A DNA stretch of 64,000 nucleotides from Allofustis seminis DSM 15817 (GTDB taxonomy: Bacteria > Bacillota > Bacilli > Lactobacillales > Carnobacteriaceae_A): assembly GCF_000374325.1 (NCBI RefSeq), contig NZ_KB894081.1:1-64000 (forward strand), in the 5' to 3' direction. The notes below the pieces were generated by a model. It saw nothing but the letters and a program-made list of their open reading frames with translations. It was not told where the DNA came from and made no database searches. Shown here piece after piece: positions 38,803 through 48,284 of this stretch (position 1 is its first letter; each line of letters starts with the position of its first letter). The translations under genes and the position numbers were made by a program.

Positions 38803-40041
38803 ATGAATTTAATCGAAAGAATAAAAAAGCGATTTGAAAAATCGAAACCGAAAAATGAATACATCTCATCGAATAGGTTTTTCTTTGGACGTACCACAGC
38901 AGGAAAGGTGGTCAATGAGCAATCGGCCATGCAGATGACGGCTGTCTATGCCTGTGTGAGGATCTTATCAGAATCTGTGGCAAGCCTACCCCTTCATCTT
39001 TATAGGACAAATGGAGCTGGTAATAAGGAAAGGGCAAGAGACCATCCCTTATACTTTATCCTTCACGATGAACCAAATCCCGAGATGACTTCCTTCATTT
39101 TAAGGGAAACCTTGATGAGCCATCTTTTACTTTGGGGTAATGCCTATGCCCAGCTTATAAGAAATGGGAAGGGAGAAGTCATAGCTGTATATCCTTTAAT
39201 GCCAAATAAGATGAGAGTAAAAAGAGATGATGATACAAAAGAGATAATCTATGAATACCGTCATGAAAAGGGAACAATTAACTTATCTTCATACGATGTT
39301 CTTCATATTCCAGGACTAGGTTTTGACGGGCTAATAGGCTACTCTCCCATTGCTATGGCAAAAAATGCCATTGGTATGGCCATTGCTACAGAAGAGTATG
39401 GAGCGAAGTTTTTTGCTAATGGAGCACAGCCTGGTGGAGTTTTAGAGCATCCAGGGATTATTAAAGACCCAGAAAGGATTAGACAGTCTTGGTCTCAGAC
39501 CTTTGGTGGTTCTTCTAATTCAAATAAGATAGCCGTTTTGGAAGAAGGAATGAAGTACACTCCTATATCCATTTCACCTGAACAAGCTCAGTTTTTAGAA
39601 ACGAGGAAGTTTCAGATTAATGAGATCGCCCGTATCTTTAGGGTGCCACCCCATATGGTGGGAGACCTAGATAAATCAAGCTTTTCTAATATTGAACAGC
39701 AATCTTTAGAGTTTGTGAAGTATACCTTAGATCCTTGGATTATCCGCTGGGAGCAGGCCCTAAACAAATCCCTTTTAAGGCCAGATGATAAGAAAGAATA
39801 TTTTATTAAATTCAATGTAGATGGCTTACTTCGTGGAGATTATGAATCCAGGATGAATGGCTATGCCGTTGCAAGGCAAAATGGCTGGATGAGTGCTAAT
39901 GATATTAGGACTTTAGAAAATTTAGATTTAATTCCAAAGGAAGAAGGCGGGGATATGTATCTCGTTAACGGGAATATGCTTCCTTTAGATAAGGCAGGAA
40001 GTTTTTATAATGACCAAACCCAACAAGCTGAAAGCGACTAG
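38803..40041 (+). CDS. HK97-family portal protein
   Basis: A 412-residue portal protein: AMQMTAVYACVRILSESVA near the start, LMSHLLLWGNAYAQLIRN, and the conserved FQINEIARIFRVPPHMVGDL near 275. It forms the dodecameric DNA gate of the capsid. TGGAGGTGAAAA precedes the ATG. It begins the HK97-type head cluster portal-protease-capsid. Confidence 0.92.
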   Translation: MNLIERIKKRFEKSKPKNEYISSNRFFFGRTTAGKVVNEQSAMQMTAVYACVRILSESVASLPLHLYRTNGAGNKERARDHPLYFILHDEPNPEMTSFILRETLMSHLLLWGNAYAQLIRNGKGEVIAVYPLMPNKMRVKRDDDTKEIIYEYRHEKGTINLSSYDVLHIPGLGFDGLIGYSPIAMAKNAIGMAIATEEYGAKFFANGAQPGGVLEHPGIIKDPERIRQSWSQTFGGSSNSNKIAVLEEGMKYTPISISPEQAQFLETRKFQINEIARIFRVPPHMVGDLDKSSFSNIEQQSLEFVKYTLDPWIIRWEQALNKSLLRPDDKKEYFIKFNVDGLLRGDYESRMNGYAVARQNGWMSANDIRTLENLDLIPKEEGGDMYLVNGNMLPLDKAGSFYNDQTQQAESD

Positions 40042-40061
40042 TAAGGAGGAGAATAGTTTGA

Positions 40062-40772
40062 ATGAAAAATAAAAGATTTTGGTCTTGGAATAAAGATACA
40101 GGAGAGTCAGATAAAAGGACTCTCTTTTTTAATGGAACGATTGCTGAGGAATCTTGGTTCGATGACGATATCACACCCAAGATGTTTAAAGAGGAACTGG
40201 AAAAAGATAGTGGTGATATCGACATTTGGATTAATTCACCAGGTGGCGACTGTATAGCTGCTGCTCAAATCTATAACATGCTCATGGACTATCAAGGCAA
40301 TATCACAGTAAAAGTGGATGGAATTGCAGCATCGGCTGCATCAGTCATAGCTATGGCAGGAGATGAAGTCTTAATGAGCCCCGTATCTATGCTTATGATT
40401 CATAACCCGATGACCATTGCCATTGGTGATGAGGAGGAAATGACCAAGGCCCATCAGATGCTTTTAAGTGTTAAGGCTTCCATCATTAATGCCTATGAAA
40501 AGAAAACAGGACTTAGTCGAGAGGAATTATCTAACTTAATGGATGCTGAGACCTGGATGGATGTGAACATGGCGAAAGAATATGGCTTTTGTGATGGTCT
40601 TCTTGAAAGAAAAGAGATGAGTCCATCAAGCAATAGGATAAGTTCAAATGCCATGATTTTTTCAAGAAGGGCTGTAACCAATTCACTACTTGAAAAGCTA
40701 AGAAAGACCGAAGGAAAACCAGTAAGTGAAGTCTTAGAAAGACTGGAAACAATAAAAAATAATTGGAGGTAA
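40062..40772 (+). CDS. ClpP-like prohead protease
   Basis: A 236-residue serine protease of the ClpP fold with NSPGGDCIAAAQIYNML, the catalytic serine in GIAASAASVIAMAG (about 87-100), the histidine in SMLMIHNP, and an Asp-containing helix later (MDAETWMD). It matures the capsid by cleaving the delta domain of the major capsid protein. It lies between the portal and capsid genes, as expected. Confidence 0.9.
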   Translation: MKNKRFWSWNKDTGESDKRTLFFNGTIAEESWFDDDITPKMFKEELEKDSGDIDIWINSPGGDCIAAAQIYNMLMDYQGNITVKVDGIAASAASVIAMAGDEVLMSPVSMLMIHNPMTIAIGDEEEMTKAHQMLLSVKASIINAYEKKTGLSREELSNLMDAETWMDVNMAKEYGFCDGLLERKEMSPSSNRISSNAMIFSRRAVTNSLLEKLRKTEGKPVSEVLERLETIKNNWR

Positions 40773-40777
40773 ATTGT

Positions 40778-41968
40778 ATGACTATTAAGGAACTTATCGA
40801 AAAGAGAACTCAGGCTTGGAATAAGGCCAAGACCTTTGCTGAAGAAAACAAGCAGGATAATGGAACCTTGTCTGATGAAGATTATAAGACATATGAGGGA
40901 ATGGAAAAAGAAATCCATAACTATACCCGTGAAATTGAACGCTTAGAAAGAGAAAGCAAGATGGAGGATCAGTTGAATATGCCAATGAACAAACCAATTA
41001 CATCAAATCCTAATAACACCGTAGGAGAAGAAAAAACAGGTAGGGCAAGCAATGAATATAAGAAGTCCATGCTACAGGCTCTTCGTACAAACTTTAGACA
41101 AGTCTCAAATATTCTACAAGAAGGGATTGATGGGCAAGGAGGCTATCTAGTACCAGAAGAATATGATGAACGACTGATTCAAGGTTTAGAAGAAGAAAAT
41201 ATCCTAAGAAAACTAGGAACAACGATTACAACAAGTGGAGAGCACAAGATTAATATTGCAGGTTCTAAACCAGCGGCTGCTTGGATTGAAGAAGGTGCAG
41301 CACTTAGCTTTGGTGATGCAAGCTTTGACCAGATTGTCTTAGATGCCCATAAACTTCATGTAGCAATTAAAGTAACAGAAGAGCTTTTATATGATAGTGC
41401 CTTTAATCTTGAAGAGTATATTCTATCAAGCTTTTCAAAGGCTTTAGCCAATGCGGAAGAAGACGCCTTCTTAAATGGGGATGGCCAAAATAAGCCTCTA
41501 GGAATCTTTGTAAAAACAGGAGGCGGAGAGCTAGGAGTCACCTCTGCCAATGAGAAGATTACTTCAGATGAAATCCTATCTCTTGTTTATTCATTAAAAA
41601 GACCTTACAGGAAAAATGCTGCCTTTATCTTAAATGACTCCTCTCTAGCAATCATTAGAAAGCTGAAGGACGGTAACGGGGCTTATATCTGGCAACCTTC
41701 CTACCAACAAGGAGAGCCAGACAAAATCTTAGGCTATCCCGTTTATACCTCAGCCTATGCGCCTGAGATTGCAAAAGGAAAGCCTGCGATTGCCTTTGGG
41801 GACTTCTCATATTACAACATTGGAGACAGAGGAACTCGTTCTTTCCAAGAATTAAAAGAGCTCTTTGCAGGTAATGGCATGGTCGGTTTTGTAGCTAAGG
41901 AAAGAGTCGATGGAAAACTTGTTCTTCCTGAAGCAGTTAAAATCCTTAAAGTAGGAGGAACAGCCTAA
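40778..41968 (+). CDS. HK97-family major capsid protein
   Basis: A 396-residue protein with an N-terminal coiled coil of about 100 residues (the delta/scaffold domain), followed by the HK97 fold beginning near QEGIDGQGGYLVPEEY. Later LHVAIKVTEELLYDS and the NGDGQNKPLGIF segment are typical. I chose ATG 40778 with GGAGG upstream. The delta domain should be removed by the protease encoded just before. Confidence 0.92.
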   Translation: MTIKELIEKRTQAWNKAKTFAEENKQDNGTLSDEDYKTYEGMEKEIHNYTREIERLERESKMEDQLNMPMNKPITSNPNNTVGEEKTGRASNEYKKSMLQALRTNFRQVSNILQEGIDGQGGYLVPEEYDERLIQGLEEENILRKLGTTITTSGEHKINIAGSKPAAAWIEEGAALSFGDASFDQIVLDAHKLHVAIKVTEELLYDSAFNLEEYILSSFSKALANAEEDAFLNGDGQNKPLGIFVKTGGGELGVTSANEKITSDEILSLVYSLKRPYRKNAAFILNDSSLAIIRKLKDGNGAYIWQPSYQQGEPDKILGYPVYTSAYAPEIAKGKPAIAFGDFSYYNIGDRGTRSFQELKELFAGNGMVGFVAKERVDGKLVLPEAVKILKVGGTA

Positions 41969-41979
41969 GGAGGGAGTAG

Positions 41980-42252
41980 ATGTTAACACTAGAAGAGGCG
42001 AAGAGATATCTTAGGGTGGATGATGATTCTGAAGATTACTTAATTGAACATTTAATTGAAGTCGCTTGCGAAATTTGTCTTGATGTAGCAAGGCTGGAAG
42101 ATATCAAAGCGATAGAAAAATATCCTTACCTAGATATCGCCATGCTTTATACGGTAGCCTATCTCTATGAGCATAGAGAAGAAGCGGACCATAAAGAACT
42201 TACCCTTAGTTTAAGAGCCCTTCTATTTGGAGTAAGACAGGAGGGCTTTTAA
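41980..42252 (+). CDS. Head-tail connector protein, gp6-like
   Basis: A 90-residue acidic helical protein (MLTLEEAKRYLRVDDDSEDYLIEHLI) of the HK97 gp6/gp15-like connector family. It is placed directly after the capsid gene with AAGGAGGGAG upstream. It probably forms a ring under the portal. Confidence 0.85.
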   Translation: MLTLEEAKRYLRVDDDSEDYLIEHLIEVACEICLDVARLEDIKAIEKYPYLDIAMLYTVAYLYEHREEADHKELTLSLRALLFGVRQEGF

Positions 42253-42591
42253 GTGAAAATAAATAAGCTAAGAGTACGGATTCAGATTCAAAAGGATAGG
42301 CCTATACAAGATGCGATGGGAGTTTACACAAGTAACTGGAGAGATTTTTATCATTGTCGTGCTAGTGTTGATTCTCGTGGACAAGCTGGTGGTGAAATGC
42401 AGGTAGCAGGAATGACGGTAGATCATAGTGATTTAATTTTTACGATTCGATATGCTCCAAGGCTTGCCAGTCTCACTACTAATGATTATCGCATCGTATT
42501 TAAAGGAGACATCTATGACATTAAAGGAATTGACTTTATGAACTATGAGAAAAAGGCTATAAAACTTTATGCAAAGAAGGTGAAAAGATGA
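42253..42591 (+). CDS. Head-tail adaptor / stopper protein
   Basis: A 112-residue protein of the SPP1 gp16 / head-closure type (KLRVRIQIQKDRPIQDAMG, YRIVFKGDIYDIKGIDF). It starts at GTG 42253, directly after the previous stop, and overlaps the next gene by four bases. It closes the head after DNA packaging. Confidence 0.82.
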   Translation: MKINKLRVRIQIQKDRPIQDAMGVYTSNWRDFYHCRASVDSRGQAGGEMQVAGMTVDHSDLIFTIRYAPRLASLTTNDYRIVFKGDIYDIKGIDFMNYEKKAIKLYAKKVKR

Positions 42592-42968
42592 AAAAGGTAA
42601 GCGTTGATGATATGGCAGATGAAATTGCAAAGGGTCTAGAAGAATATGCCAAACTTACGACCGATGGAATGAAAAAAGCTGTAACTGGTGCTGGTAGGAC
42701 TGTGAGAAAAGAAATACAAGCAAAAGCCCCAGTAGATACAGGAGCCTATAAAAAGTCCTGGTTAGTAAAAAAAGATAAGGAGACTGCTAGCACCCTACAG
42801 CTAATTGTTCATTCTAGAAACAGATATCAACTAGCCCACCTTCTAGAGCACGGCCATGTCAAAAGAGGAGGTGGACGAGTAGCAGGTAAGGCTCACATTA
42901 AACCTGCTGAGGATATAGGTATACAGAAGCTAGAAGAAGATATTCAAAAAGCGATAAGGAGGATTTGA
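42588..42968 (+). CDS. HK97 gp10-like tail-joining protein
   Basis: A 126-residue protein with the family pattern RKEIQAKAPVDTGAYKKSW and QLAHLLEHGHVKRGGG. HK97 gp10-family proteins act in head-tail joining. It overlaps both neighbours by a few bases, as usual in phage head-tail operons. Confidence 0.88.
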   Translation: MKKVSVDDMADEIAKGLEEYAKLTTDGMKKAVTGAGRTVRKEIQAKAPVDTGAYKKSWLVKKDKETASTLQLIVHSRNRYQLAHLLEHGHVKRGGGRVAGKAHIKPAEDIGIQKLEEDIQKAIRRI

Positions 42969-43288
42969 TGAAAGACATACTAAAAGAGATAGGTCTTCCT
43001 TTTGCCTACCATCATTTTGCTGAAGGAAAATCACCTAAGCCTCCTTTTCTTATTTACTATTATCCAAGAAGTGAGAATTTCTCGGCAGATGGGCTGGCCT
43101 ACTACAAAATACAAGTGATTCATTTGGAGCTATATACAGATAATAAAAATTTTATAGAAGAAGAAAGAATTGAAACCGTGCTAGATAGACACGGTATTTT
43201 TTATGACAAGCTAGAGACCTATATAGAATCAGAAAAGCTCTATGAGGTTTTATATATTTTTGAAGGGGAGGAAAATTATGGCAAATAA
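42968..43288 (+). CDS. Tail terminator / completion protein
   Basis: A 106-residue protein (MKDILKEIGLPFAYHHFAEG, PPFLIYYYP) in the position of the tail terminator, just before the major tail protein. I chose ATG 42968 with GGAGG upstream. The family assignment rests mainly on gene order. It overlaps the next gene by 11 bases. Confidence 0.7.
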   Translation: MKDILKEIGLPFAYHHFAEGKSPKPPFLIYYYPRSENFSADGLAYYKIQVIHLELYTDNKNFIEEERIETVLDRHGIFYDKLETYIESEKLYEVLYIFEGEENYGK

Positions 43289-43862
43289 AATTAAATACAA
43301 CTTAAAGAATGTCCATGTGGCGAAATTAACCGAAAGTAGGGGTTCTTATACCTATGAAACACCTGTAAGTATACCAGGTGCTGTGAGTATTAGCCTAGAT
43401 GCTGAAGGCGAATCTACGCCTTTTTATGCAGATGGGATTGTTTATTTTAGGTCACTAGCCAATAACGGCTACAGTGGTGATTTGGAAATGGCTCTTATTC
43501 CTGAATGGTTTCGAGTCAATATCTTAAAAGAAACTCTTGATGCCAATTCAGTCTTAGTTGAGAATGCAGGCATTGCAGAGACAGAGAAGTTTGCTTTACT
43601 TTTTGAATTTGATGGGGATGTAAATGCCATTCGTCACGTGCTATATAACTGCTCTGCATCTAGACCTTCTATCGAATCAGAAACCAAGGAAGACACTATA
43701 GAGCCAGGAACAGAAACCCTAAGCTTAACAGCAGATCCAAGAGAAGACGGTCTAGTGAAATCAAGAACAGGGGACAGCACAAAGGATGAGGTTTATAAAA
43801 ACTGGTATAAGAAGGTTTATATTCCTCAAGAGGCAAGCCCAGTATCTAGTTCAAGACCATAG
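43278..43862 (+). CDS. Major tail tube protein
   Basis: A 194-residue phi13-type major tail protein (YNLKNVHVAKLTE, SISLDAEGESTPFYADGIVYF, LFEFDGDVNAIRH). I chose ATG 43278, preceded by GGAGG; the longer frame lies inside the previous gene. It polymerises into the siphovirus tail tube. Confidence 0.87.
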   Translation: MANKIKYNLKNVHVAKLTESRGSYTYETPVSIPGAVSISLDAEGESTPFYADGIVYFRSLANNGYSGDLEMALIPEWFRVNILKETLDANSVLVENAGIAETEKFALLFEFDGDVNAIRHVLYNCSASRPSIESETKEDTIEPGTETLSLTADPREDGLVKSRTGDSTKDEVYKNWYKKVYIPQEASPVSSSRP

Positions 43863-43873
43863 GAGGAAAAGAC

Positions 43874-44239
43874 ATGATTGAAAAAACAGTACAAGTTGGA
43901 AGTAAAGAGGTTAGGTTTAAGGCATCAGCTAGCATACCAAGACTGTATCGAGCAAAGTTTAAAAGGGATATCTTTCAAGATTTACTGAAACTAGAAAAGT
44001 CCTTTAATAAAAAAGACGGAAACTTTGAAATTGAAGATTTAGAAATATTTGAAAATGTTGCCTATATTATGGCCTATCATGCGGACAAAACGATACCTCC
44101 AACGATTGAGGAGTGGCTGGAAGACTTTGAGATGTTTTCTATTTATGAGATTTTACCTGAGATATTAGAACTATGGGGTGTAAACATGCAGACGGAAGTA
44201 GAATCTAAAAAAAAGTTGAAAAAAGCACAAGGGAAATGA
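43874..44239 (+). CDS. Tail assembly chaperone, gpG-like
   Basis: A 121-residue protein (VQVGSKEVRFKASASIPRLYRAKFKRDIF) between the major tail and tape-measure genes. It ends shortly after an A AAA AAG heptamer (44209-44215), the classical -1 slippery sequence. In siphophages a fraction of ribosomes shift here to make the longer gpGT chaperone, which is required for tail assembly. The -1 frame is open from 44209 to the stop at 44400. Confidence 0.88.
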   Translation: MIEKTVQVGSKEVRFKASASIPRLYRAKFKRDIFQDLLKLEKSFNKKDGNFEIEDLEIFENVAYIMAYHADKTIPPTIEEWLEDFEMFSIYEILPEILELWGVNMQTEVESKKKLKKAQGK

Positions 44240-44400
44240 CAACCCCACTCTTTCTCTTACGATGCTTAGAAATTGGTTTAAGCATAGGAGATTTAGATTT
44301 TGTAACCATTGGATTGGTTTTGGATATTTGGACAGAAAAATCAAATGATGATGTGAAGTATCAGAGGCTGGCTGGCCAAGCAGAGTTTGATAAATTTTAA
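44209..44400 (+). CDS. T part of the gpGT tail chaperone, reached by -1 frameshift
   Basis: This frame begins just after a TAA at 44206, is reached from the upstream gene by slipping on A AAA AAG, and ends at TAA 44398-44400. It reads VEKSTREM then TTPLFLLRCLEIGLSIGDLD and ends AGQAEFDKF. An ATG at 44236 exists, but no separate ribosome site is clear. The -1 direction and position match gpG/gpGT in other tailed phages. Confidence 0.82.
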   Translation, partial: KKVEKSTREMTTPLFLLRCLEIGLSIGDLDFVTIGLVLDIWTEKSNDDVKYQRLAGQAEFDKF

Positions 44401-44410
44401 GATACCTATG

Positions 44411-44436
44411 AGCCTATATATCATAGGCTTTTTTTA
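44411..44436 (+). terminator. Rho-independent terminator before the tape measure gene
   Basis: AGCCTAT (44411-44417) pairs with ATAGGCT (44423-44429), followed by seven T. It probably lowers expression of the tape measure relative to the tail tube. Confidence 0.7.
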
Positions 44437-44456
44437 TTTAGAAAGGAGGGAATTTA

Positions 44457-47400
44457 TTGTCTAGAAGAATTAGGGGCATTACCGTTGAAATCGGTGGAGA
44501 TACGACTGGTTTAGATAAGGCCTTAAAATCAGTTAACACTTCTATAAGAAATACGCAAGCAGGTCTACGTGATGTAAATAGACTTTTAAAGCTAGACCCA
44601 ACCAATAGCAACTTGCTAGCACAAAAACAAAAACTACTACAAAAAGAAATTAATGAGACATCAGAAAAGCTAAAGACTTTAAAAGAAGCGGACAAACAAG
44701 CTAAGGCTCAATTAGAACGTGGCGAATTAGGTCAAGATAAATATGATGCCCTACAACGTGAAATCATAGAGACAGAAGAAAAACTAAAATCCCTCCAACT
44801 CCAATCAGAAACCACGAACTCTACCCTAGCTAAAATGGGCGAAGTGGGCTCAAAGATAGAAAGTGCTGGGGATAAAATCTCTGATGTTGGTAAAAAAGTC
44901 ATGCCAGCAAGTCTTGCAGTAACAGGTCTTGGTTTTAGTGCAGTTAAAATGTCTTCTGACTTTGATACCTCCATGAGCAAGGTCTCTGCCATCTCAGGGA
45001 CAACTGGTGAGGCCTTTGAAAAGCTAAGAGATAAGGCAAGAGAGATGGGAGCCAAAACCAAATTCTCTGCTACAGATGCAGCTGATGCTATGACCTATAT
45101 GGCTATGGCGGGTTGGAAGACTGAGGATATGCTACATGGTATTGATGGGATTATGAACCTTGCTGCTGCAAGTGGCGAGGATTTAGCCCTAACCTCTGAT
45201 ATAGTAACGGATGCTTTAACAGGCTTTGGTTTAACAGCAAAAGACTCGGCTCATTTTGCAGATGTTTTAGCGGCCGCATCTTCAAATTCCAACACGAATG
45301 TAGCCTTGATGGGTGAAACCTTTAAGTATGTAGCCCCGATTGCTGGGGCCTTGGGCTTTACTGCTGAGGATACGGCAGAGGCGATCGGTCTTATGGCCAA
45401 CTCTGGTATTAAAGGATCTCAAGCAGGTACATCTCTTAGAAATATCATGACCAACTTATCAAAAGACTTTGAGATAAGTGGTAAAGCTATCGGTGAGGTT
45501 ACAATCCAAACAACCAATGCAGACGGTAGCATGAGATCTTTGTCTGAAATCTTAGGCGACTGCAGGGAGGCCTTTAGTAAGTTAACCGAGGCAGAAAAAG
45601 CCCATGTAGCAGAACAGCTCGTTGGAAAACAGGCAATGTCAGGCTTTTTAGCCCTTATGAATGCCGCCCCAGCAGATGTCGACAAGCTATCTCAAGCGAT
45701 TAAAAATGCAGATGGGACGGCTGAGTCAATGGCAAAAACCATGCAGGATAACTTAGGTGGTCAACTGGAAGAATTATCCTCCGCTGCAGAAGAGTTAGCG
45801 ATATCATTTGGGGATATGATGGTTCCTGTGATTCGAAAAGTAGTGGAGGGCATACAAGCCTTTATTGATAAGCTCAATGGGATGAGTGAGGAGCAAAAAC
45901 AAGTCGTTTTAACGATAGGACTTATAGTTGCTGCCCTTGGTCCTTTTTTAGTTATTCTTGGAACAGTAATATCCAAGGTGGGTATTGCTATGCAGGCCTT
46001 TGTCAAGCTAGCAGGGGGTTTTTCAAAGTTTAAGCTTGTCTTAACAGGTAGCTCAGGCGTAGTTGGAAAACTTGCCACGGCTCTTACAGGCATCACTGCA
46101 CCAATAACGGCCGTCATTGGTGTAGTAGCTGGACTAGTTGCAGCCTTTGTCACTCTTTGGAATACCAATGAAGAATTTAGAAATTCTATGATAGAGATAT
46201 GGACGAGTATTCAAAACACCATATCCTCCTTTGTTCAAGGAATCAAAGAAAGACTTGAAGCATTAAATATTGATTTTACAGGCTTAGTAGAAACGTTAAA
46301 AGCTTTATGGATGGGGTTATGTGATTTACTAGCCCCTCTTTTTGAGGGGGCTTTTTTACTAATAGCAACGATTCTTGAGACGACTCTAGGGGCTTTAACA
46401 GGAATTCTTGATGTTTTTATCGGTCTATTTACAGGCAACTGGGAGCAGGCTTGGACTGGGGTAAAAGAAATCTTTTCTTCCCTTTGGGAGGGAATAAAGG
46501 GTGTATTTGAGACTGTCATTAATACGATTCAAAATTTAGCGGATACTATTTTATCCTGGTTTGGCACCTCATGGAATGAGGCCTGGACAGGTATTAGTGA
46601 ATTCTTTATAGGGATTTGGACAGGAATCAGTGAGTTTTTATCAAATACCTGGGAGACCATTAAAAATGTGGTCCAAGTTGGTGTTATGGCCATTGGTGAA
46701 ATCCTTAATGCTGCAATTACGATTATTACCTTGCCTTTCCAGTTTGTTTGGGAGAATTGTAAGGATATCTTGATACCAATTTGGGATTTTATGAAGACCC
46801 ATATCTCAAATGCGATTAATGGCATCAAGTCTGTTATTGAGACGGTATTAAATACGATCCATACGATTTTTTCCACTATCTGGAATCAAATAAAAACAGT
46901 GGTATCTAGTGTACTGGAAGCAATAAAGTCAGTAGTATCTTCCGTTTGGTCACAAATATCATCCACTATAAAGGGTGTGATGGATGGGATTAAAAATACC
47001 TTATCTGGTATTTGGAATTCGATAAAATCAACGGTTTCCTCTACTTTAAATGGCATTAAAAGTACTGTGAGTTCTGTATTTAATAGTATTAAATCAACTG
47101 CTACCAATGTATGGAATGGTATTAAGTCAGCTATTACTGGACCAATTGATAGCGCGAAGAACTTTGTGAAAGGTGCTATTGATAAAATGAAGGGGTTCTT
47201 TAATTTCAAATGGTCACTTCCAAAGATAAAGCTACCCCACTTTTCTATTAAAGGAAAATTTTCATTGGCTCCTCCTTCTATCCCAAAGTTTTCTGTGGAT
47301 TGGTATAAAAAAGCAATGAACAAGCCCATGCTTTTAAATGGTGCGACCATCTTTGGGCAAAAAGGAAATACCCTTCTAGGTGGAGGGGAAAAAGGTCCTG

Positions 47401-47621
47401 AAGTGATAATGGGACTATCTACATTAGAAAGTATGACTCAAAATAATAATCAAGCCTCACTTGAGTTAATGGGGCAAATTTTTAATGTCATGCTTGAGTA
47501 CTTTCCACAGTTTGCAAATAACTCTATATACATTGACTCAAAAGAATTAGCCAGCAAAATGGCCAGCTCCATGGATATTGAACTAAATAAATTATCGATG
47601 AGAAAACAAAAAGGATGGTAG
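44457..47621 (+). CDS. Tape measure protein
   Basis: A 1054-residue tail tape measure protein. Residues 1-130 are coiled coil, followed by the conserved TP901-type domain (MGAKTKFSATDAADAMTYMA, about 195-215), hydrophobic membrane-like segments (about 480-570 and 620-660), and about 790-930 a run of short repeats built on xxIKSTVSSVxNxI. It starts at TTG 44457 after AAGGAGGG. Its length sets the tail length; by the usual 1.5 angstrom per residue rule the tail would be about 150 nm. Confidence 0.93.
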   Translation: MSRRIRGITVEIGGDTTGLDKALKSVNTSIRNTQAGLRDVNRLLKLDPTNSNLLAQKQKLLQKEINETSEKLKTLKEADKQAKAQLERGELGQDKYDALQREIIETEEKLKSLQLQSETTNSTLAKMGEVGSKIESAGDKISDVGKKVMPASLAVTGLGFSAVKMSSDFDTSMSKVSAISGTTGEAFEKLRDKAREMGAKTKFSATDAADAMTYMAMAGWKTEDMLHGIDGIMNLAAASGEDLALTSDIVTDALTGFGLTAKDSAHFADVLAAASSNSNTNVALMGETFKYVAPIAGALGFTAEDTAEAIGLMANSGIKGSQAGTSLRNIMTNLSKDFEISGKAIGEVTIQTTNADGSMRSLSEILGDCREAFSKLTEAEKAHVAEQLVGKQAMSGFLALMNAAPADVDKLSQAIKNADGTAESMAKTMQDNLGGQLEELSSAAEELAISFGDMMVPVIRKVVEGIQAFIDKLNGMSEEQKQVVLTIGLIVAALGPFLVILGTVISKVGIAMQAFVKLAGGFSKFKLVLTGSSGVVGKLATALTGITAPITAVIGVVAGLVAAFVTLWNTNEEFRNSMIEIWTSIQNTISSFVQGIKERLEALNIDFTGLVETLKALWMGLCDLLAPLFEGAFLLIATILETTLGALTGILDVFIGLFTGNWEQAWTGVKEIFSSLWEGIKGVFETVINTIQNLADTILSWFGTSWNEAWTGISEFFIGIWTGISEFLSNTWETIKNVVQVGVMAIGEILNAAITIITLPFQFVWENCKDILIPIWDFMKTHISNAINGIKSVIETVLNTIHTIFSTIWNQIKTVVSSVLEAIKSVVSSVWSQISSTIKGVMDGIKNTLSGIWNSIKSTVSSTLNGIKSTVSSVFNSIKSTATNVWNGIKSAITGPIDSAKNFVKGAIDKMKGFFNFKWSLPKIKLPHFSIKGKFSLAPPSIPKFSVDWYKKAMNKPMLLNGATIFGQKGNTLLGGGEKGPEVIMGLSTLESMTQNNNQASLELMGQIFNVMLEYFPQFANNSIYIDSKELASKMASSMDIELNKLSMRKQKGW

Positions 47622-47624
47622 GAG

Positions 47625-48284
47625 ATGAAGTATGAAGTAAAAATAGGAGAGATCCATTTATATAAAGACTTGGGGTTGGTTATTACCTCTAAGCCCATTA
47701 TTAATCTTCCAAGTCCTAGATTTTCATATATTGAAATTCCAGGAGTTCAGGGTGCGATTGAGTTGGAAGATAAGGAAGAAGTCCTATACGCTACCCGAGA
47801 AGGAAGTTTAGAATTTATGATTTCTGATATTGAGAAATTTGAACCTGCCTATCAAAACTTACTAAATGAGGTTCATGGACAAAAGCGAACGCTCATGGTT
47901 GATGACAAATATTTTTATTATGGTAGGTTTCAAGTTGATGGGTTAAGTACAGACAAGAACTACAGCTTTATTAAGATTTCTTATGTTCTTGATCCTTACA
48001 AGTATTTCCAGGAAGACATCGAGAGATTAGGTGTAAGGATCATTCAAAGCGTTAAATCAAGGACTGCAGCTAGAATCCACTTGAATGAAGAAATGAATAT
48101 GCTTATTAAGCCTAGTTTTACGGTGAGGGAGTCATCGAATTTGAGAGTGTTATTTAATGAGAAAGAATATAAGCTCTATGATGGAGAAAATATCATCCCT
48201 CAAATAAAAGGTAAAAATAAAGTGACTCTTTCCTTTAAAGGAAGAGGAGAGATAGAAATATCCTATAAAAGGGGTGATTTATAA
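47625..48284 (+). CDS. Distal tail protein (Dit-like)
   Basis: A 219-residue protein in the Dit position after the tape measure gene. It has an N-terminal region typical of siphovirus distal tail proteins (PRFSYIEIPGVQGAIELE, EGSLEFMISDIE) and a C-terminal galectin-like part. It should form the hub at the tail tip. It overlaps the next gene by one base. Confidence 0.85.
   Translation: MKYEVKIGEIHLYKDLGLVITSKPIINLPSPRFSYIEIPGVQGAIELEDKEEVLYATREGSLEFMISDIEKFEPAYQNLLNEVHGQKRTLMVDDKYFYYGRFQVDGLSTDKNYSFIKISYVLDPYKYFQEDIERLGVRIIQSVKSRTAARIHLNEEMNMLIKPSFTVRESSNLRVLFNEKEYKLYDGENIIPQIKGKNKVTLSFKGRGEIEISYKRGDL

Noticed and set aside
40493-40918. Long minus-strand frame of 141 codons over the prohead protease and capsid genes
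   Set aside because: Its translation is rich in S, F and L, typical of antisense to phage structural genes; the plus-strand genes are certain.
46886-47350. Minus-strand frame of 154 codons inside the tape measure gene
   Set aside because: Antisense shadow of the repeat region; it has no start signal and resembles no family.
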